Shown piece after piece: positions 55,527 to 64,000 of a stretch of DNA of 64,000 nt. The stretch comes from Carposina sasakii (Eukaryota; Arthropoda; Insecta; Lepidoptera; Carposinidae). Made by a program: the position numbers and the translations under genes. The DNA lies in contig CP053175.1 in NCBI GenBank assembly GCA_014607495.2, positions 3,658,001-3,722,000 on the forward strand. Direction: 5' to 3'. Every line of letters starts with the position of its first letter. Within the stretch, counting starts at the first letter, position 1. The notes beneath the pieces are model-generated. The model saw nothing but the letters and a program-made list of their open reading frames with translations. It made no database searches and was not told the DNA's origin.

Positions 55527-55573
55527 ATAATCCTGAGGATGCCACGGTTGTTGGCGAAATATATGTAGATTAT
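55527..55573 (+). ncRNA. Hammerhead-ribozyme-like motif in the 3' arm
   Basis: Stem I ATAATC (55527-55532) pairs perfectly with GATTAT (55568-55573). Core CTGAGGA (55533-55539) fits CUGANGA. Stem II GCCA/TGGC (55541-55544, 55552-55555) has one extra T before it. GAAA follows at 55556-55559. A very short stem III places the expected cleavage after A55567 (GTA). A minimal stem III is typical of Penelope-element ribozymes. The bulged T is non-canonical, so activity is uncertain. Confidence 0.6.
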
Positions 55574-55809
55574 TTATCTAGTTTTGATTTCGGAATGGTG
55601 CAATGTATCGTCTTGCATGCTAGGTGCTCGGGTCTGGTTTCTCATGGCGATTGTAGTTAGTGCAAGTGCCTGTTGTCGCAATTATGAGTTATCAGATCCG
55701 AGGGTCAGTGGAGGGTGTAGGGCCCGGTGGTGGGCGCACCCATAGTGAATGTTTGAACTTCCGAATTGTAAATGCCTAATACAATTTCATTTATGAAGAT
55801 TTATTACAA

Positions 55810-56038
55810 TCCTACTAATATTATAAACGCGAAGTTTGTAAGTATGGATGGAAGGATGAATAGATGGATGTTTATTACTATCTCAAGTAAAAACAATAAA
55901 ATTTGGTATAGAGTTAGCTGACACCCTGGATTAACACACAGGCTACTTTTTATCCCGGGAAATTATTTTTATCCCGGATAATTTGGACATTTTGTTTTGT
56001 CTGCACTCCACGCGGACGAAGTCGCGGGCGTCCACTAG
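55810..56038 (+). mobile_element. Helitron-like element with TC...CTAG ends
   Basis: Starts TCCTACTAATATTATAAACG and ends CGGACGAAGTCGCGGGCGTC, CACTAG before T. Interior has TTTTATCCCGGGAAATTATT. Non-coding. It begins 5 bp after the Penelope-like element's target duplication. Confidence 0.75.
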
Positions 56039-57159
56039 TAAAAAATAAAAATCTTACGATAACTTTTACCAGCTGCAAACTTTACAAAATAACTCTACAA
56101 ATAGTAGTTTAACTGTTATTAACAACATTTTAAAACATTTCTTACACAAAAAGAATACAATAAAAAATACCGTTCATTCTACCATAATTGCAGCTAACAA
56201 GAGAAAATCCCATTATCCGCACAATTTGCCTTATTTTCCTTTTAAACTACACTGTTCATAATATTATTCCAACTACTTAGCCTGAAATTTTTTCCTCCAG
56301 AGCGGATTCGGTCATTAATTTCAATAAAAATATACCATAATAAATCGCTAGCGAACAATAGGTAAAGCGAGAGAATCGCTTAAGATCAAATTTACAGGTT
56401 GGGGCGCACAGTGGTTCAAAACACGGCTAATGGGGATTACAAAACGTTTTTTTCGTGCGTCAATCAATGCCGTCAATTACGCTAATAAGGTCAGATTAAA
56501 TTACCTATGTTTAAATTTATGTAGACTTAATAAACATGAATATTCATTTGTAAATTTTAATGAGGTGGCTGGCATTGATTGAAGGGATGTAAGCTATGAA
56601 AATCTTCTCTGTGAAGATTAAGTAATTGTATTATGTAAAAGAAAATTAAAAGAAGTTTGCTTTTCCTAGTCATAACTTTTCAGTCATCCTATAATAAGTA
56701 TAGTTTCATTACAACTACGCACAATAATCTTTTTATTAACACTATGAGACCGTGGCAAAAACAGCAGAAAAATAATCGACAAGTTCATCCAACCTTTACT
56801 ATTATTGGTCCACTGTGTCGTGGTCCTCTTTAATGGGTTCCGTACAATAAATCCGAACGATAATTGCCTTATCTGAATAAACGGATAAAATTGTATTCAA
56901 TACTGTTATTCTTCGGGGGACTAATGGAATGATCTTTTGTTAAGTGCACGCCCATGATTTTTAATTGAATTTGTAATACATGTTTTTGTTCTTTAGACGA
57001 ATTTTGCTTTTTGGTGTCGATACACGACTTAGGTTATATTTTTATTTAGGGAAAGATAAAGAGTAGATTAATTTATATGAATGCGGGTAGTCAATCAGGC
57101 TTGTCAGGGTAATATATTTCATGAAATGTAAATCTCATCTCATATTGCCTTACAAATAT
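56039..57159. other. intergenic, no gene seen
   Basis: No recurring repeat or coding signal recognised. Confidence 0.45.
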
Positions 57160-57249
57160 AAGTTGTTCCTGATTTGCTAAATGTGACTATAGGATATTTT
57201 TCGTAGTTCTGGCTACCTCATTTAGGAACACAGCCATGTATACTTCTAT
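57160..57249 (+). repeat. Family A 3' fragment
   Basis: GTTCCTGATTTGCTAAATGT, GTAGTTCTGGCTACCTCATT and TAGGAACACAGCCATGTATA. Confidence 0.7.
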
Positions 57250-57274
57250 ACAGGGTGTTTTTTCGTGGCCACCC

Positions 57275-57278
57275 TTAA
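57275..57278. other. TTAA target duplication, left
   Basis: TTAA directly before the CCCTAG terminal inverted repeat; matches the copy at 59771-59774. piggyBac duplicates TTAA on insertion. Confidence 0.95.
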
Positions 57279-57312
57279 CCCTAGTCTCAGAACCATATTA
57301 GGAGTTACGTTG

Positions 57313-57330
57313 ATCATAACCATACGCCTC
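57313..57330. repeat. piggyBac subterminal repeat, left
   Basis: ATCATAACCATACGCCTC, exactly repeated in the same orientation at 59565-59582. On the left it runs into the palindrome GCCTCGGAGGC. Possible transposase binding site by analogy with known subterminal repeats. Confidence 0.8.
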
Positions 57331-57650
57331 GGAGGCATACTTGGATGGGACGATACTTGGATGGATGACTTATTACATTTATTGCATTGCAAACATTTTT
57401 TTTTATTTTATTCTAATATTATGTTATACAACTAATAAATGAAACACAGTTTGCAATCATTAGAGTTTTATTTATTGTAATTAACAATGTTAGAAACTTA
57501 CATCTAAGAAAATCAACAAAAATGAACAGTCTTTTTGTAAATGCCTCTAAAAAATAATAAAACAAACAAAATTGTAATTTTTCTTCTTCTTAATAATTAA
57601 ATAACAATATAATCAGTCTAAAAAAAGTAAATGAGACCAAAAACTATGTC

Positions 57651-59462
57651 TTACAGACACACATGACACACGTCATTCTTGTGCTCCCCGCAAATAGTTT
57701 TTTTACACTTCACACAGGTCATCTTGGACATTCTTTTTTTTTTGGTAGCACAATAATCACAATATCGGCGTTTTTTGATTGCAGGTTCACCATCGTTAGT
57801 TACTTGGTCGTCTTCAGCCGGTTGAGTAATAATACTTTCAATTTTTCTCTTCACGCGTCTTGGCAAAGTTGGAGCCTCTAATCTTTTATTCATCCAAGGT
57901 GCAGTCAACTCTTCACTTAGCTTCTTCATATATGATTTACGAGACAAAGGTTTCTCAAGCTTTTGTTGCTTATTATGACAATAAATCACATATGAGTTAA
58001 CAAATGCCATGTTCAATATGCCATAAAACATTGTCATGGGCCATCTGTTAGTTTTTCTAGAACAGGACATTGCTGAACACATTTGATCGAATGTGTCAAC
58101 GCCACCTTTAGTTTGGTTATAAAACATTATTGTTTCAGGCTTACCAGTTGTTGCATTGAGCACACCTTCCTCGTCACAAGATGATAAAAGATATACCATC
58201 TTAGATGGTTTTGGCTTGTAAGAAACCAAGGTCAAAAAGCCATCGTAACCAAACATAGAAGTTCCCACAGGTCGAACACGGGTATTTTTCATTTCCTCTG
58301 GTATTTCACGCTTGTTTGATCTGATAGTTCCTACTAGTGTCAGCTTATATGGTTCAAGAAGCAAGGATTTAGCAAGAGGGACAGAGGTAAACCAGTTATC
58401 ACAGGTAACATTGCGGTTGGTGCCGTGGATGGGCTTCGATAACTCTTTCACGTAATATTCTCCCTGTGGTACTCCATTAGTTTTTGTAGCCTTACCTATA
58501 TATGGCATAGCATTCAACATATATTTGGTTCCACTGTCACAAAGCATAGGGATCTTTATGCCATATTTATTAGGCTTGTTTGGTATATACATACGAAATG
58601 GGCATCTTCCGCGAAATCCAAGCAATTGTTCATCTATAGTAACATTACTTCCGGGTGTGTAGTTTAGCTGACATTGTTTTATGAAAAGTTCCCAAACTTT
58701 TCTCACTGGTACAAAAGGATCTTCTTCACGAACAGCAGGTCGCAGAGTTTTATCATCCATCCTTAGGCAAGAGGATAAAAAATTAAATCGATCTCTACTC
58801 ATAACAGCTACGTATCTGGTTCCAGAAAATGAACTATCAAATAATTCATCGGTAGACAAATGATTGTCTTTCATAGCTGCACTAAGAGTCAGTATCCCAA
58901 TAAAAGCTCGTACTTCTGTTGTTGTAGTATCTCTAAAAGTGGCTTTCGTGCTATCTTGGCCTCCGCGTTTCCTAATCATTTCTACATTTGTCCACTTGAC
59001 AATCTCCTCAATTATTTCTTCGGTGACGAATAGATCAAAACATAAAACAGAATCTGTTATGTTTCGGCACATACGTGTTGGACCTCTGCTGGTTCGTATA
59101 ATATTTATAGCAGAAGTTCGTGAATGCGTTTGACCCTTAACAGTAGACCACCGATGTTTATTCTTGCCTTTCATCACAGCCTGAGCCGGAACTATAATAC
59201 GTCGGTCACGTTCGATATCCGCCCGATCACCAGAATTTGAAGGACCAGGTTGTGTCGAATCCTCTTCATCATCCGAAGAACTTTGCACATTTTCAGGCAC
59301 TGTATCTATAAATTCTTCTTCAAACTCACTTTGGACTTCGTCTTCACTTAGATGGTCTTCTAACTCACTATCAGTTTGATAACCTTCACCAGTATCAGAA
59401 TCATCTTGTGTACATAATAATGCTATTAATTCGTCTTCGTTTAATCGTTTTCTAAAAGCCAT
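57651..59462 (-). CDS. piggyBac transposase, intact, 603 aa
   Basis: DDE/D-type transposase that excises and inserts the element at TTAA. The N-terminus is acidic (about residues 13-70), then the DDD core: D277 in NVTIDEQLLGFRG, D355 in NVTCDNWFTS, D456 and D459 in TKGGVDTFDQM. The gaps 78, 101 and 3 equal those of Trichoplusia piggyBac (D268, D346, D447, D450), and W474 fits its conserved Trp. A C-terminal zinc-binding region has C568, C571, C583, C586, C591, H594, C599 and C602. A basic run KKRR (563-566) just before it may be a nuclear signal. The ATG at 59462 is the first in frame and gives full length. AATAAA occurs on the minus strand near 57472. No frameshift or stop is seen. Confidence 0.96.
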   Translation of the reverse strand: MAFRKRLNEDELIALLCTQDDSDTGEGYQTDSELEDHLSEDEVQSEFEEEFIDTVPENVQSSSDDEEDSTQPGPSNSGDRADIERDRRIIVPAQAVMKGKNKHRWSTVKGQTHSRTSAINIIRTSRGPTRMCRNITDSVLCFDLFVTEEIIEEIVKWTNVEMIRKRGGQDSTKATFRDTTTTEVRAFIGILTLSAAMKDNHLSTDELFDSSFSGTRYVAVMSRDRFNFLSSCLRMDDKTLRPAVREEDPFVPVRKVWELFIKQCQLNYTPGSNVTIDEQLLGFRGRCPFRMYIPNKPNKYGIKIPMLCDSGTKYMLNAMPYIGKATKTNGVPQGEYYVKELSKPIHGTNRNVTCDNWFTSVPLAKSLLLEPYKLTLVGTIRSNKREIPEEMKNTRVRPVGTSMFGYDGFLTLVSYKPKPSKMVYLLSSCDEEGVLNATTGKPETIMFYNQTKGGVDTFDQMCSAMSCSRKTNRWPMTMFYGILNMAFVNSYVIYCHNKQQKLEKPLSRKSYMKKLSEELTAPWMNKRLEAPTLPRRVKRKIESIITQPAEDDQVTNDGEPAIKKRRYCDYCATKKKRMSKMTCVKCKKTICGEHKNDVCHVCL

Positions 59463-59564
59463 AGTAATTGCAGTCTATATGTGTCCTGGCAACAAAAAAA
59501 AAACGTTTCAAACACAATAAAAACAAAAAACCATAAGTATTTAAATGTACCGAAAGTTACACAA

Positions 59565-59582
59565 ATCATAACCATACGCCTC
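59565..59582. repeat. piggyBac subterminal repeat, right
   Basis: ATCATAACCATACGCCTC, identical to 57313-57330. It is followed by TCGAGCGCACGG. Confidence 0.8.
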
Positions 59583-59770
59583 TCGAGCGCACGGACCTGT
59601 TATAACTTGAAAATTATTGTACTTACCGCCAACACGCGGTCGCCGTTCGAGAGTCCTAATGGACGACTGAGTTGGCTGAAAATAACAAACGCGTACGCGC
59701 AACGGATAAAATGAGACAGCAATAAAATGTTTTCGCTGGCGCCTCTGCGACGTAGGTTATGAGACTAGGG

Positions 59771-59774
59771 TTAA
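59771..59774. other. TTAA target duplication, right
   Basis: TTAA directly after the right terminal inverted repeat (GAGACTAGGG on the plus strand). Confidence 0.95.
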
Positions 59775-60109
59775 CGAAGGGTACGTACTCTATACATCAA
59801 ATAAAGTAAGTTTATGCCAAAAAAAAAAATGCTGGAAAACAATGTAAATTTTTTTGAAAAATTTACTCAACTTTGGACCCTAATATCTTGGGAACCAGAC
59901 ACTTCCCAGGTATGCTTCCATGGAGAAAAATGATCGTGATGATAAGGAGATTCCGTAGTTTTCGGGAACGTTGACGACCAAAAATCACCCTGTATTGTAT
60001 AGGTATATTAATTGCTATTGATTCGACCAGAAAGAGATTTGACGCATTGATAGCGATAATATGTCTTCGAGAAACTGGCGATTGATTCACAGCCCAATAC
60101 CATCTAAAA

Positions 60110-60347
60110 TGTAATCCGCTAGGATATGGTTGATCGTTTCATCATCAAACATTTTGCTGAGGGATTCAGTTTTGTTTACCGAGATTTGGCTAGTGTATAG
60201 CTATCGGGATGAAGAAATAACGTTGCCAAATACGTAATTTAAAAGAGATGGTAAAATTCGTCATCCGAGTTAAGTGACCCGATAGCTCAGTCGGTAGAGC
60301 GATGCACGGAATGCGAGAGGCCGTGAGTTCAAATCTCACTCGGGTAA
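60110..60347 (+). repeat. Family C repeat, full copy with 3' tRNA-like module
   Basis: Body AATCCGCTAGGATATGGTTG ... GAGATGGTAAAATTCGTCAT, then a tRNA-like stretch from 60277: GACCCGATAGCTCAGTCGGT, AGAGC, later GTGAGTTCAAATCTCAC and TCGGGTA. D arm and T arm pair perfectly and the acceptor pairs at 6 of 7 positions. The anticodon arm does not pair, so it is not a working tRNA gene. A T-rich tail follows. Confidence 0.7.
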
Positions 60348-61544
60348 ATTTTTTTTCATTTTCTTATTTAATATTTACACCTAAGATATAATATGATTAC
60401 TGACTCACCTATAAAAAATAAGGATGTGCCTACACAATTTGATTTTTTCATTGAATATAAAAACTCTTCGATGTTTCACCACCGAAATTTGTAAATCGAA
60501 GAAAAATCAAATCAGTAAAAAGAAACACTTCGATTAGCCCCAGCAGCGTCGCGCTTGTTATTGCGAATCTACATAATCGGTTCCCAATCTTCGGAGAGAA
60601 ATAAAGATAATATTATTTGTGAAGACGCATTAGATTCGGCTGGTTCCGTTGTCGATTCAATATCATTGGATTAGGCGTTGGATATCAAATTGATATTGAA
60701 GGAGTCGATGTCACACCTGTGATCTCAAATTGTTACAAAAAAATGTTTATGGGGTAATAGATTTGTAACTTTGTTACAATCAGTAAACGCGGGAAAGCGG
60801 CAAAACGGCAGTTCTCAGAACAATAAGTGTCTCGGCGTCCCTTGGGCACTCGAGTCTCGAGCGTTTCGAGCACCATCGGACTAGGGTGGACGGATATCCG
60901 CTGGCTTCGTTTTCAGTCAACTATAACTATCAATGTTTGGTATCTCTCTATTTTCTAATAACGGACAATTTTAATAAGTAACAATCTATTCTATAAAGAT
61001 GAATATCAGTTTTTTAATTATATTTTTTATGTAAACTAACGACGTCGATAAATTCTTGAACTGGCCAAATTTTGAATATTACTCATTGAGCGAAAAAATA
61101 AAATTTCATTTTCATGCCTATTGCAAAATTTTTATACTAATATTAATTTTCCTATTATGTGCGCAATAATTTCAAACCAATACAAATTTTATAGCCTGAC
61201 TATAGTTTTGAATATTGTTCAAAAACTATTTCTTCAATACACATCTTCCGTTTTACCACATTCATTCATTTATTCAACATAACCGTTTCGTAATTTCAAA
61301 CAACGTTAAAAACCGTAACGTACGAGGTGGCAAAAAGTCTATTATGAACCAGAACAATGAGCCCTCAGCTCTCGAGAATCTCGAGGACTCTCGCCCCAGC
61401 GCCGACGAGATTTGTAGAGGAAACCTTCTTCAACGTGCTTTTAGCTTGGTATAGGTATTATGAAATTATGTTCCTTTTGCCTGACTACGACGAAAGAGAG
61501 ATTTTAGCAGACTATGGGTGTAACAGCTAAATACACTCATTCAT
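60348..61544. other. intergenic, no gene seen
   Basis: AT-rich; a partly self-complementary stretch near 60430-60520 (TTTGATTTTT / AAAAATCAAAT). No coding signal. Confidence 0.45.
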
Positions 61545-61785
61545 ACACACAGCTGTGTTTCCGAAATAGGGTGACTACCGGAAATGTCGGTTGATAAAGG
61601 AGAAATGCCGGTTGATAAAGTAGATTTCACAGGTACGTTTAGCACAGCGGAGATTAATATTAATGATCATAACATAACACCTGAAAGAATGCCCGAGTTC
61701 TTAGTCGACTCTTGCGACATGCACGGACGTAGATGCAGCTGATGTATTCTAGTGAAGCCCCGCATCAGCACAGCAGTGTTCATTT
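61545..61785 (-). repeat. Family A repeat, full length
   Basis: CACAGCTGTGTTTCCGAAAT, AAGAATGCCCGAGTTCTTAG, TCGACTCTTGCGACATGCAC and AGTGAAGCCCCGCATCAGCA. A short duplication (GGTTGATAAAG, twice) lies inside. Confidence 0.85.
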
Positions 61786-62160
61786 TTTTTTGTGGTCTAG
61801 ATTATACGAATATTTGGGTCACTTTTTCCGTGTTTTCTTCTATTTTTGGTTCTCTTTGTATTAGGACTTTTTGTGCACCGTGTAATATTATGTTTAGCAC
61901 GAGTGCACAAGCATTTTCTTCTTCTATGTTTTCAATTCTGTCGAATTCCCAAAGGATATGTATATATAGTTCGAAAATAAGTTTTAATTTAACAAATGTC
62001 CCATTGCCGTTACGCTCTTGATTCCGTGAGTTATTGGAATCACACCTCTTGTTGTGCTCTGGTACACTAATACGTTTTCCTGTATACTTACTACATGGTA
62101 GGCATTTTGAAAGATTTTGGTGGCTAAGCCTTTTTTTTTTTTTTGATGCTCGGATAATAT

Positions 62161-62527
62161 ACAGGATGATTTTTGGTCGTCAACGTTCCCGAAAACTACG
62201 GAATCTCCACATCATCACGATCATTTTTCTCCATGGAAGCATACCTGGGAAGTGTCTGGTTTCCAAAATATTAGGGTCCAAAGTTGAGTAAATAGACTGC
62301 GTTTTTCTGCATAAATGCACATAGACGCGCGTAGCAGGATTTTTTCACGAAAAATAATTAATATCTGTCTATAAAAAAACTAACATAAACACTAGACACT
62401 ATAAATTTAGCACGATCAAGGAATTTAAAAAAAAAATTTCCCAGCATTTTTTTTGGCATAAACTTACTTTATTTCATGTATAGAATACGTACCCTTCGTT
62501 AAAGGTGGCCACAAAAAAACATCCTGT
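62161..62527 (-). mobile_element. Family H MITE, empty of piggyBac
   Basis: Left ACAGGATGATTTTTGGTCGT, CAACGTTCCCGAAAACTACG; right GTACCCTTCGTTAAAGGTGG, CCACAAAAAAACATCCTGT. Reverse of the split repeat around piggyBac, with CGTTAAAGG intact and extra loop sequence near 62300-62430. Confidence 0.85.
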
Positions 62528-62682
62528 AGGTACATTTATATATTATTCAGAATTAAAATCCTCTGAAAATAAAATATACAAGTATATTAATTCATGTACC
62601 TAATCTATCAAATCAATTTACCTATTATTCTATTAAATATAAAAATATAATCACACAATTTAAAAAAATAATCTCATCCCAC

Positions 62683-62835
62683 ACAAAGATCCCTCACCTC
62701 TTATGTCTTCACGGCTAAATATATAAATAAGTATAGAAACATCCATGACTCTGAAACAAACATCGATATACATCATATCAGTGTGTGCACTTACCGGGGT
62801 TCGAACTCCAGACCTATAGCGCGACAAGGTCACTA
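62683..62835 (-). repeat. Family E tRNA-derived SINE
   Basis: Reverse copy with AACATCCATGACTCTGAAAC, GTGTGCACTTACCGGGGTTC and GAACTCCAGACCTATAGCGC. Confidence 0.75.
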
Positions 62836-63269
62836 ACTACACGATATTCGATCAGGGTCCCGTGACATTTTGCCTATTCAGTTCTGCCAACCCAATTTAC
62901 TGCCATACGCTTGTCCCAATTTCCAAATTAACCCACAAAACGGTACAATTAAACATACAGCGTACACCAACTGATACCAACTTGTACAAAATAAATCATG
63001 CTCCATTATTCCTCAACCGAAAACAGAGGAAAGTGTGTTTCGCTGTAAAGAAAATTTTGTACAGGCAAAACTTAATACTTTTGCAACGCCCGTGGGCTGA
63101 CCCATGACAGCTTACAGCCGATAGGCAAGGAGCTACGAAAGATTGTTTTTTTTTTTTGCAATGAAATTTTTCCTTTGATCTTTTTGTTAATATTTTTATC
63201 CCGGTTGTGATTATAAAGAATGATAAAGGTACCTACCTATATATGAAAATTTTGTTACTTGTTTAAGGT
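62836..63269. other. intergenic, no gene seen
   Basis: No domain in the 81-codon frame at 62862-63107 and no repeat recognised. Confidence 0.45.
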
Positions 63270-63372
63270 CACACCGTAGTCACCAACCTGCTTAGCGAGC
63301 GTGGTAAATATGACCAAAAACCAATGCAGTAACCCTTTGGCTGTTGCCCATCTCCCAGAAACCCTTTTATCT
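63270..63372. mobile_element. Family D scrap
   Basis: CACCGTAGTCACCAACCTGC, TTAGCGAGCGTGGTAAATAT, AGTAACCCTTTGGC, then CATCTCCCAGAAACCCTTTT. Rearranged and diverged. Confidence 0.5.
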
Positions 63373-63446
63373 TATCTTTATTCAAGTTAAAGCTTTAGTT
63401 CACCTATCAGAGTCACTGCTGATAATCGGATTATAACGTATCATGC

Positions 63447-63570
63447 AATAGCAAAACGAAAACTTTACAACTTTAGTTATTGCAATCCTACCACTTTACT
63501 AACTTAAAGCTATAAGAATTTTAAAATTGCAATAGCAAAAGTTGTACAGTTATCGTTTTGCTATTCTAGG
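63447..63570. mobile_element. Small palindromic MITE, arms about 42 bp
   Basis: GCAATAGCAAAACGAAAACT, TTACAACTTTAGTTATTGCA pairs with TGCAATAGCAAAAGTTGTAC, AGTTATCGTTTTGCTATTC. Confidence 0.75.
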
Positions 63571-63858
63571 AGTATTCCTAGAATTTGTAGCGAAATATTT
63601 TTTAATAATGTTTTATTTATAAAGAAACCACATCCAATTCCGTTCACGACTCTGCGTTCCCCAGTCCCCCGATGCAAAGGGTCTACACTTAACAGCCGGC
63701 AACGAAGGGTTAACTTGGCAACTTGACGCGCCTGGGGATACCATTGTTTTTAGAAGGGATATTACGGTATGAGACGTGACTTTTTATCATGAAACTTTGG
63801 TAGGGGCTGGAATTGGGCCTGCAGGTTCTATTGGTTATCTAATGAATATATTTTATAT

Positions 63859-64000
63859 ACAGGGTGTTTTTTCGTTGACACCTTTAACGAAGGGTACGTA
63901 CTCTATACATCAAATAAAGTAAGTTTATGCCAAAAAAATGCTGGGAAACGATGTAAATAAAAAAAAAACAACTTTCATTACTTGATCGGACGAAATTTGT
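63859..64000 (+). mobile_element. Family H MITE, cut by the window end, empty of piggyBac
   Basis: ACAGGGTGTTTTTTCGTTGA, CACCTTTAACGAAGGGTACG, TACTCTATACATCAAATAAA. Same orientation as the copy hit by piggyBac but uninterrupted at the TTAA site. Confidence 0.85.

Larger units (their letters stand above)
54443..55790 (+). mobile_element. Penelope-like retroelement, 5'-truncated, with inverted arms
   Basis: Bounded by an exact 15-bp duplication TTATGAAGATTTATT (54428-54442 and 55791-55805). Order: inverted arm 54443-54681, GIY-YIG coding fragment 54683-55189, 3' spacer, forward arm about 55507-55749, unique 3' end to 55790. The two arms are reverse complements over about 240 bp (for example CACTATGGGTGCGCCCACCA on the left, TGGTGGGCGCACCCATAGTG on the right). 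Penelope-like elements are known for GIY-YIG endonucleases, pseudo-LTRs and hammerhead ribozymes, all visible here. The reverse transcriptase is missing, so the copy cannot move alone. Confidence 0.85.
57279..59770 (-). mobile_element. Complete piggyBac-family transposon
   Basis: The 2,492-bp element has terminal inverted repeats CCCTAGTCTCAGAACC (left) and, read from the right, CCCTAGTCTCATAACC, with one mismatch in 16. TTAA flanks both sides and one intact 603-codon transposase lies on the minus strand. The size is close to the 2.47 kb known for the first piggyBac. An 18-bp direct repeat lies near both ends (57313-57330, 59565-59582). Everything needed for cut-and-paste movement appears present, so it may be recently active; that is inference. 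Confidence 0.95.
57250..59993. mobile_element. Family H MITE interrupted by piggyBac
   Basis: ACAGGGTGTTTTTTCGTGGC, CACC at 57250-57274 and CGAAGGGTACGTACTCTATA ... AAATCACCCTGT at 59775-59993 are the two halves of one repeat. The full-size relative at 62161-62527 (reverse) and the one at 63859-64000 have these halves joined at TTTAACGAAGG. Ends ACAGGGTG / CACCCTGT are inverted. Confidence 0.85.

Noticed and set aside
54443..55790. Reading the 54-kb element as a DNA transposon with long TIRs
   Set aside because: The target duplication is 15 bp, one end has a unique 40-bp extension beyond the palindrome, and the frame is a Penelope-type GIY-YIG domain. These fit a retroelement.
57663..59133. 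Plus-strand frames across the piggyBac gene
   Set aside because: Antisense shadows of the intact transposase.
60277..60347. Possible tRNA gene with good D and T arms
   Set aside because: The anticodon arm does not pair, the acceptor has a mismatch, and the same module recurs in diverged form inside Family C repeats. It is repeat-derived.
61802..62139. Minus-strand open stretch of about 110 codons with charged residues, without ATG
   Set aside because: Composition looks protein-like, but there is no domain, no clear splice site and no second copy. Length is within chance expectation.
59863..62291. Two frames sharing IFGRQRSRKLRNL and GSIPGKCLV
   Set aside because: The similarity comes from two copies of the Family H MITE (59775-59993 and 62161-62527), not from a protein family. 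Both are short and start in unrelated flank.

Overview
The window looks like nuclear DNA of a moth or butterfly (Lepidoptera). It is AT-rich, has long introns with GT-AG splice sites, and is crowded with lepidopteran-style repeats: a piggyBac transposon at TTAA, elements with TC...CTAG ends, RTE-like LINEs with (ATGT)n tails, tRNA-derived SINEs and many palindromic MITEs. I found no prokaryotic genes, rRNA or CRISPR array. All identifications come from reading and translating the sequence and from recalled family knowledge; no search was run.

The one host gene I can support is on the plus strand. Eighteen coding exons between 11610 and 39768 splice in perfect phase into 725 residues plus a stop. 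The product is the C-terminal part of a Kirre/Roughest (NEPH1-family) cell-adhesion receptor: the last strand of Ig1, Ig2 to Ig5, one transmembrane helix, and a cytoplasmic tail ending in GTHV, a PDZ-ligand type end. The signal peptide and most of Ig1 must lie upstream, so 1-11609 is probably intron. A shortened copy of the third exon lies 829 bp downstream with both splice sites intact, but its exit phase does not fit the next exon.

Layout: 1-11.6 kb, repeat-filled intron. 11.6-39.8 kb, kirre exons with introns full of foldback elements, SINEs and a 5'-truncated RTE-like LINE (18064-19622). 39.8-42.1 kb, probable 3' UTR with two nested transposons. 42-54 kb, intergenic LINE 3' ends and MITEs. 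54.44-55.79 kb, a Penelope-like retroelement fragment with a GIY-YIG endonuclease frame and two inverted arms, each holding a hammerhead-ribozyme-like motif. 57.28-59.77 kb, a complete piggyBac element (603-aa transposase, TIRs, TTAA duplication) inside an older MITE; two unoccupied relatives of that MITE lie at 62.16 kb and at the window end.

The mobile elements form layers. A LINE and a shorter non-coding family share the same 3' tail, which suggests a LINE/SINE partnership. Several MITEs sit inside SINE-like repeats or are themselves interrupted. Palindromes 160-630 bp long are concentrated in the kirre introns and would make strong hairpins in the pre-mRNA.
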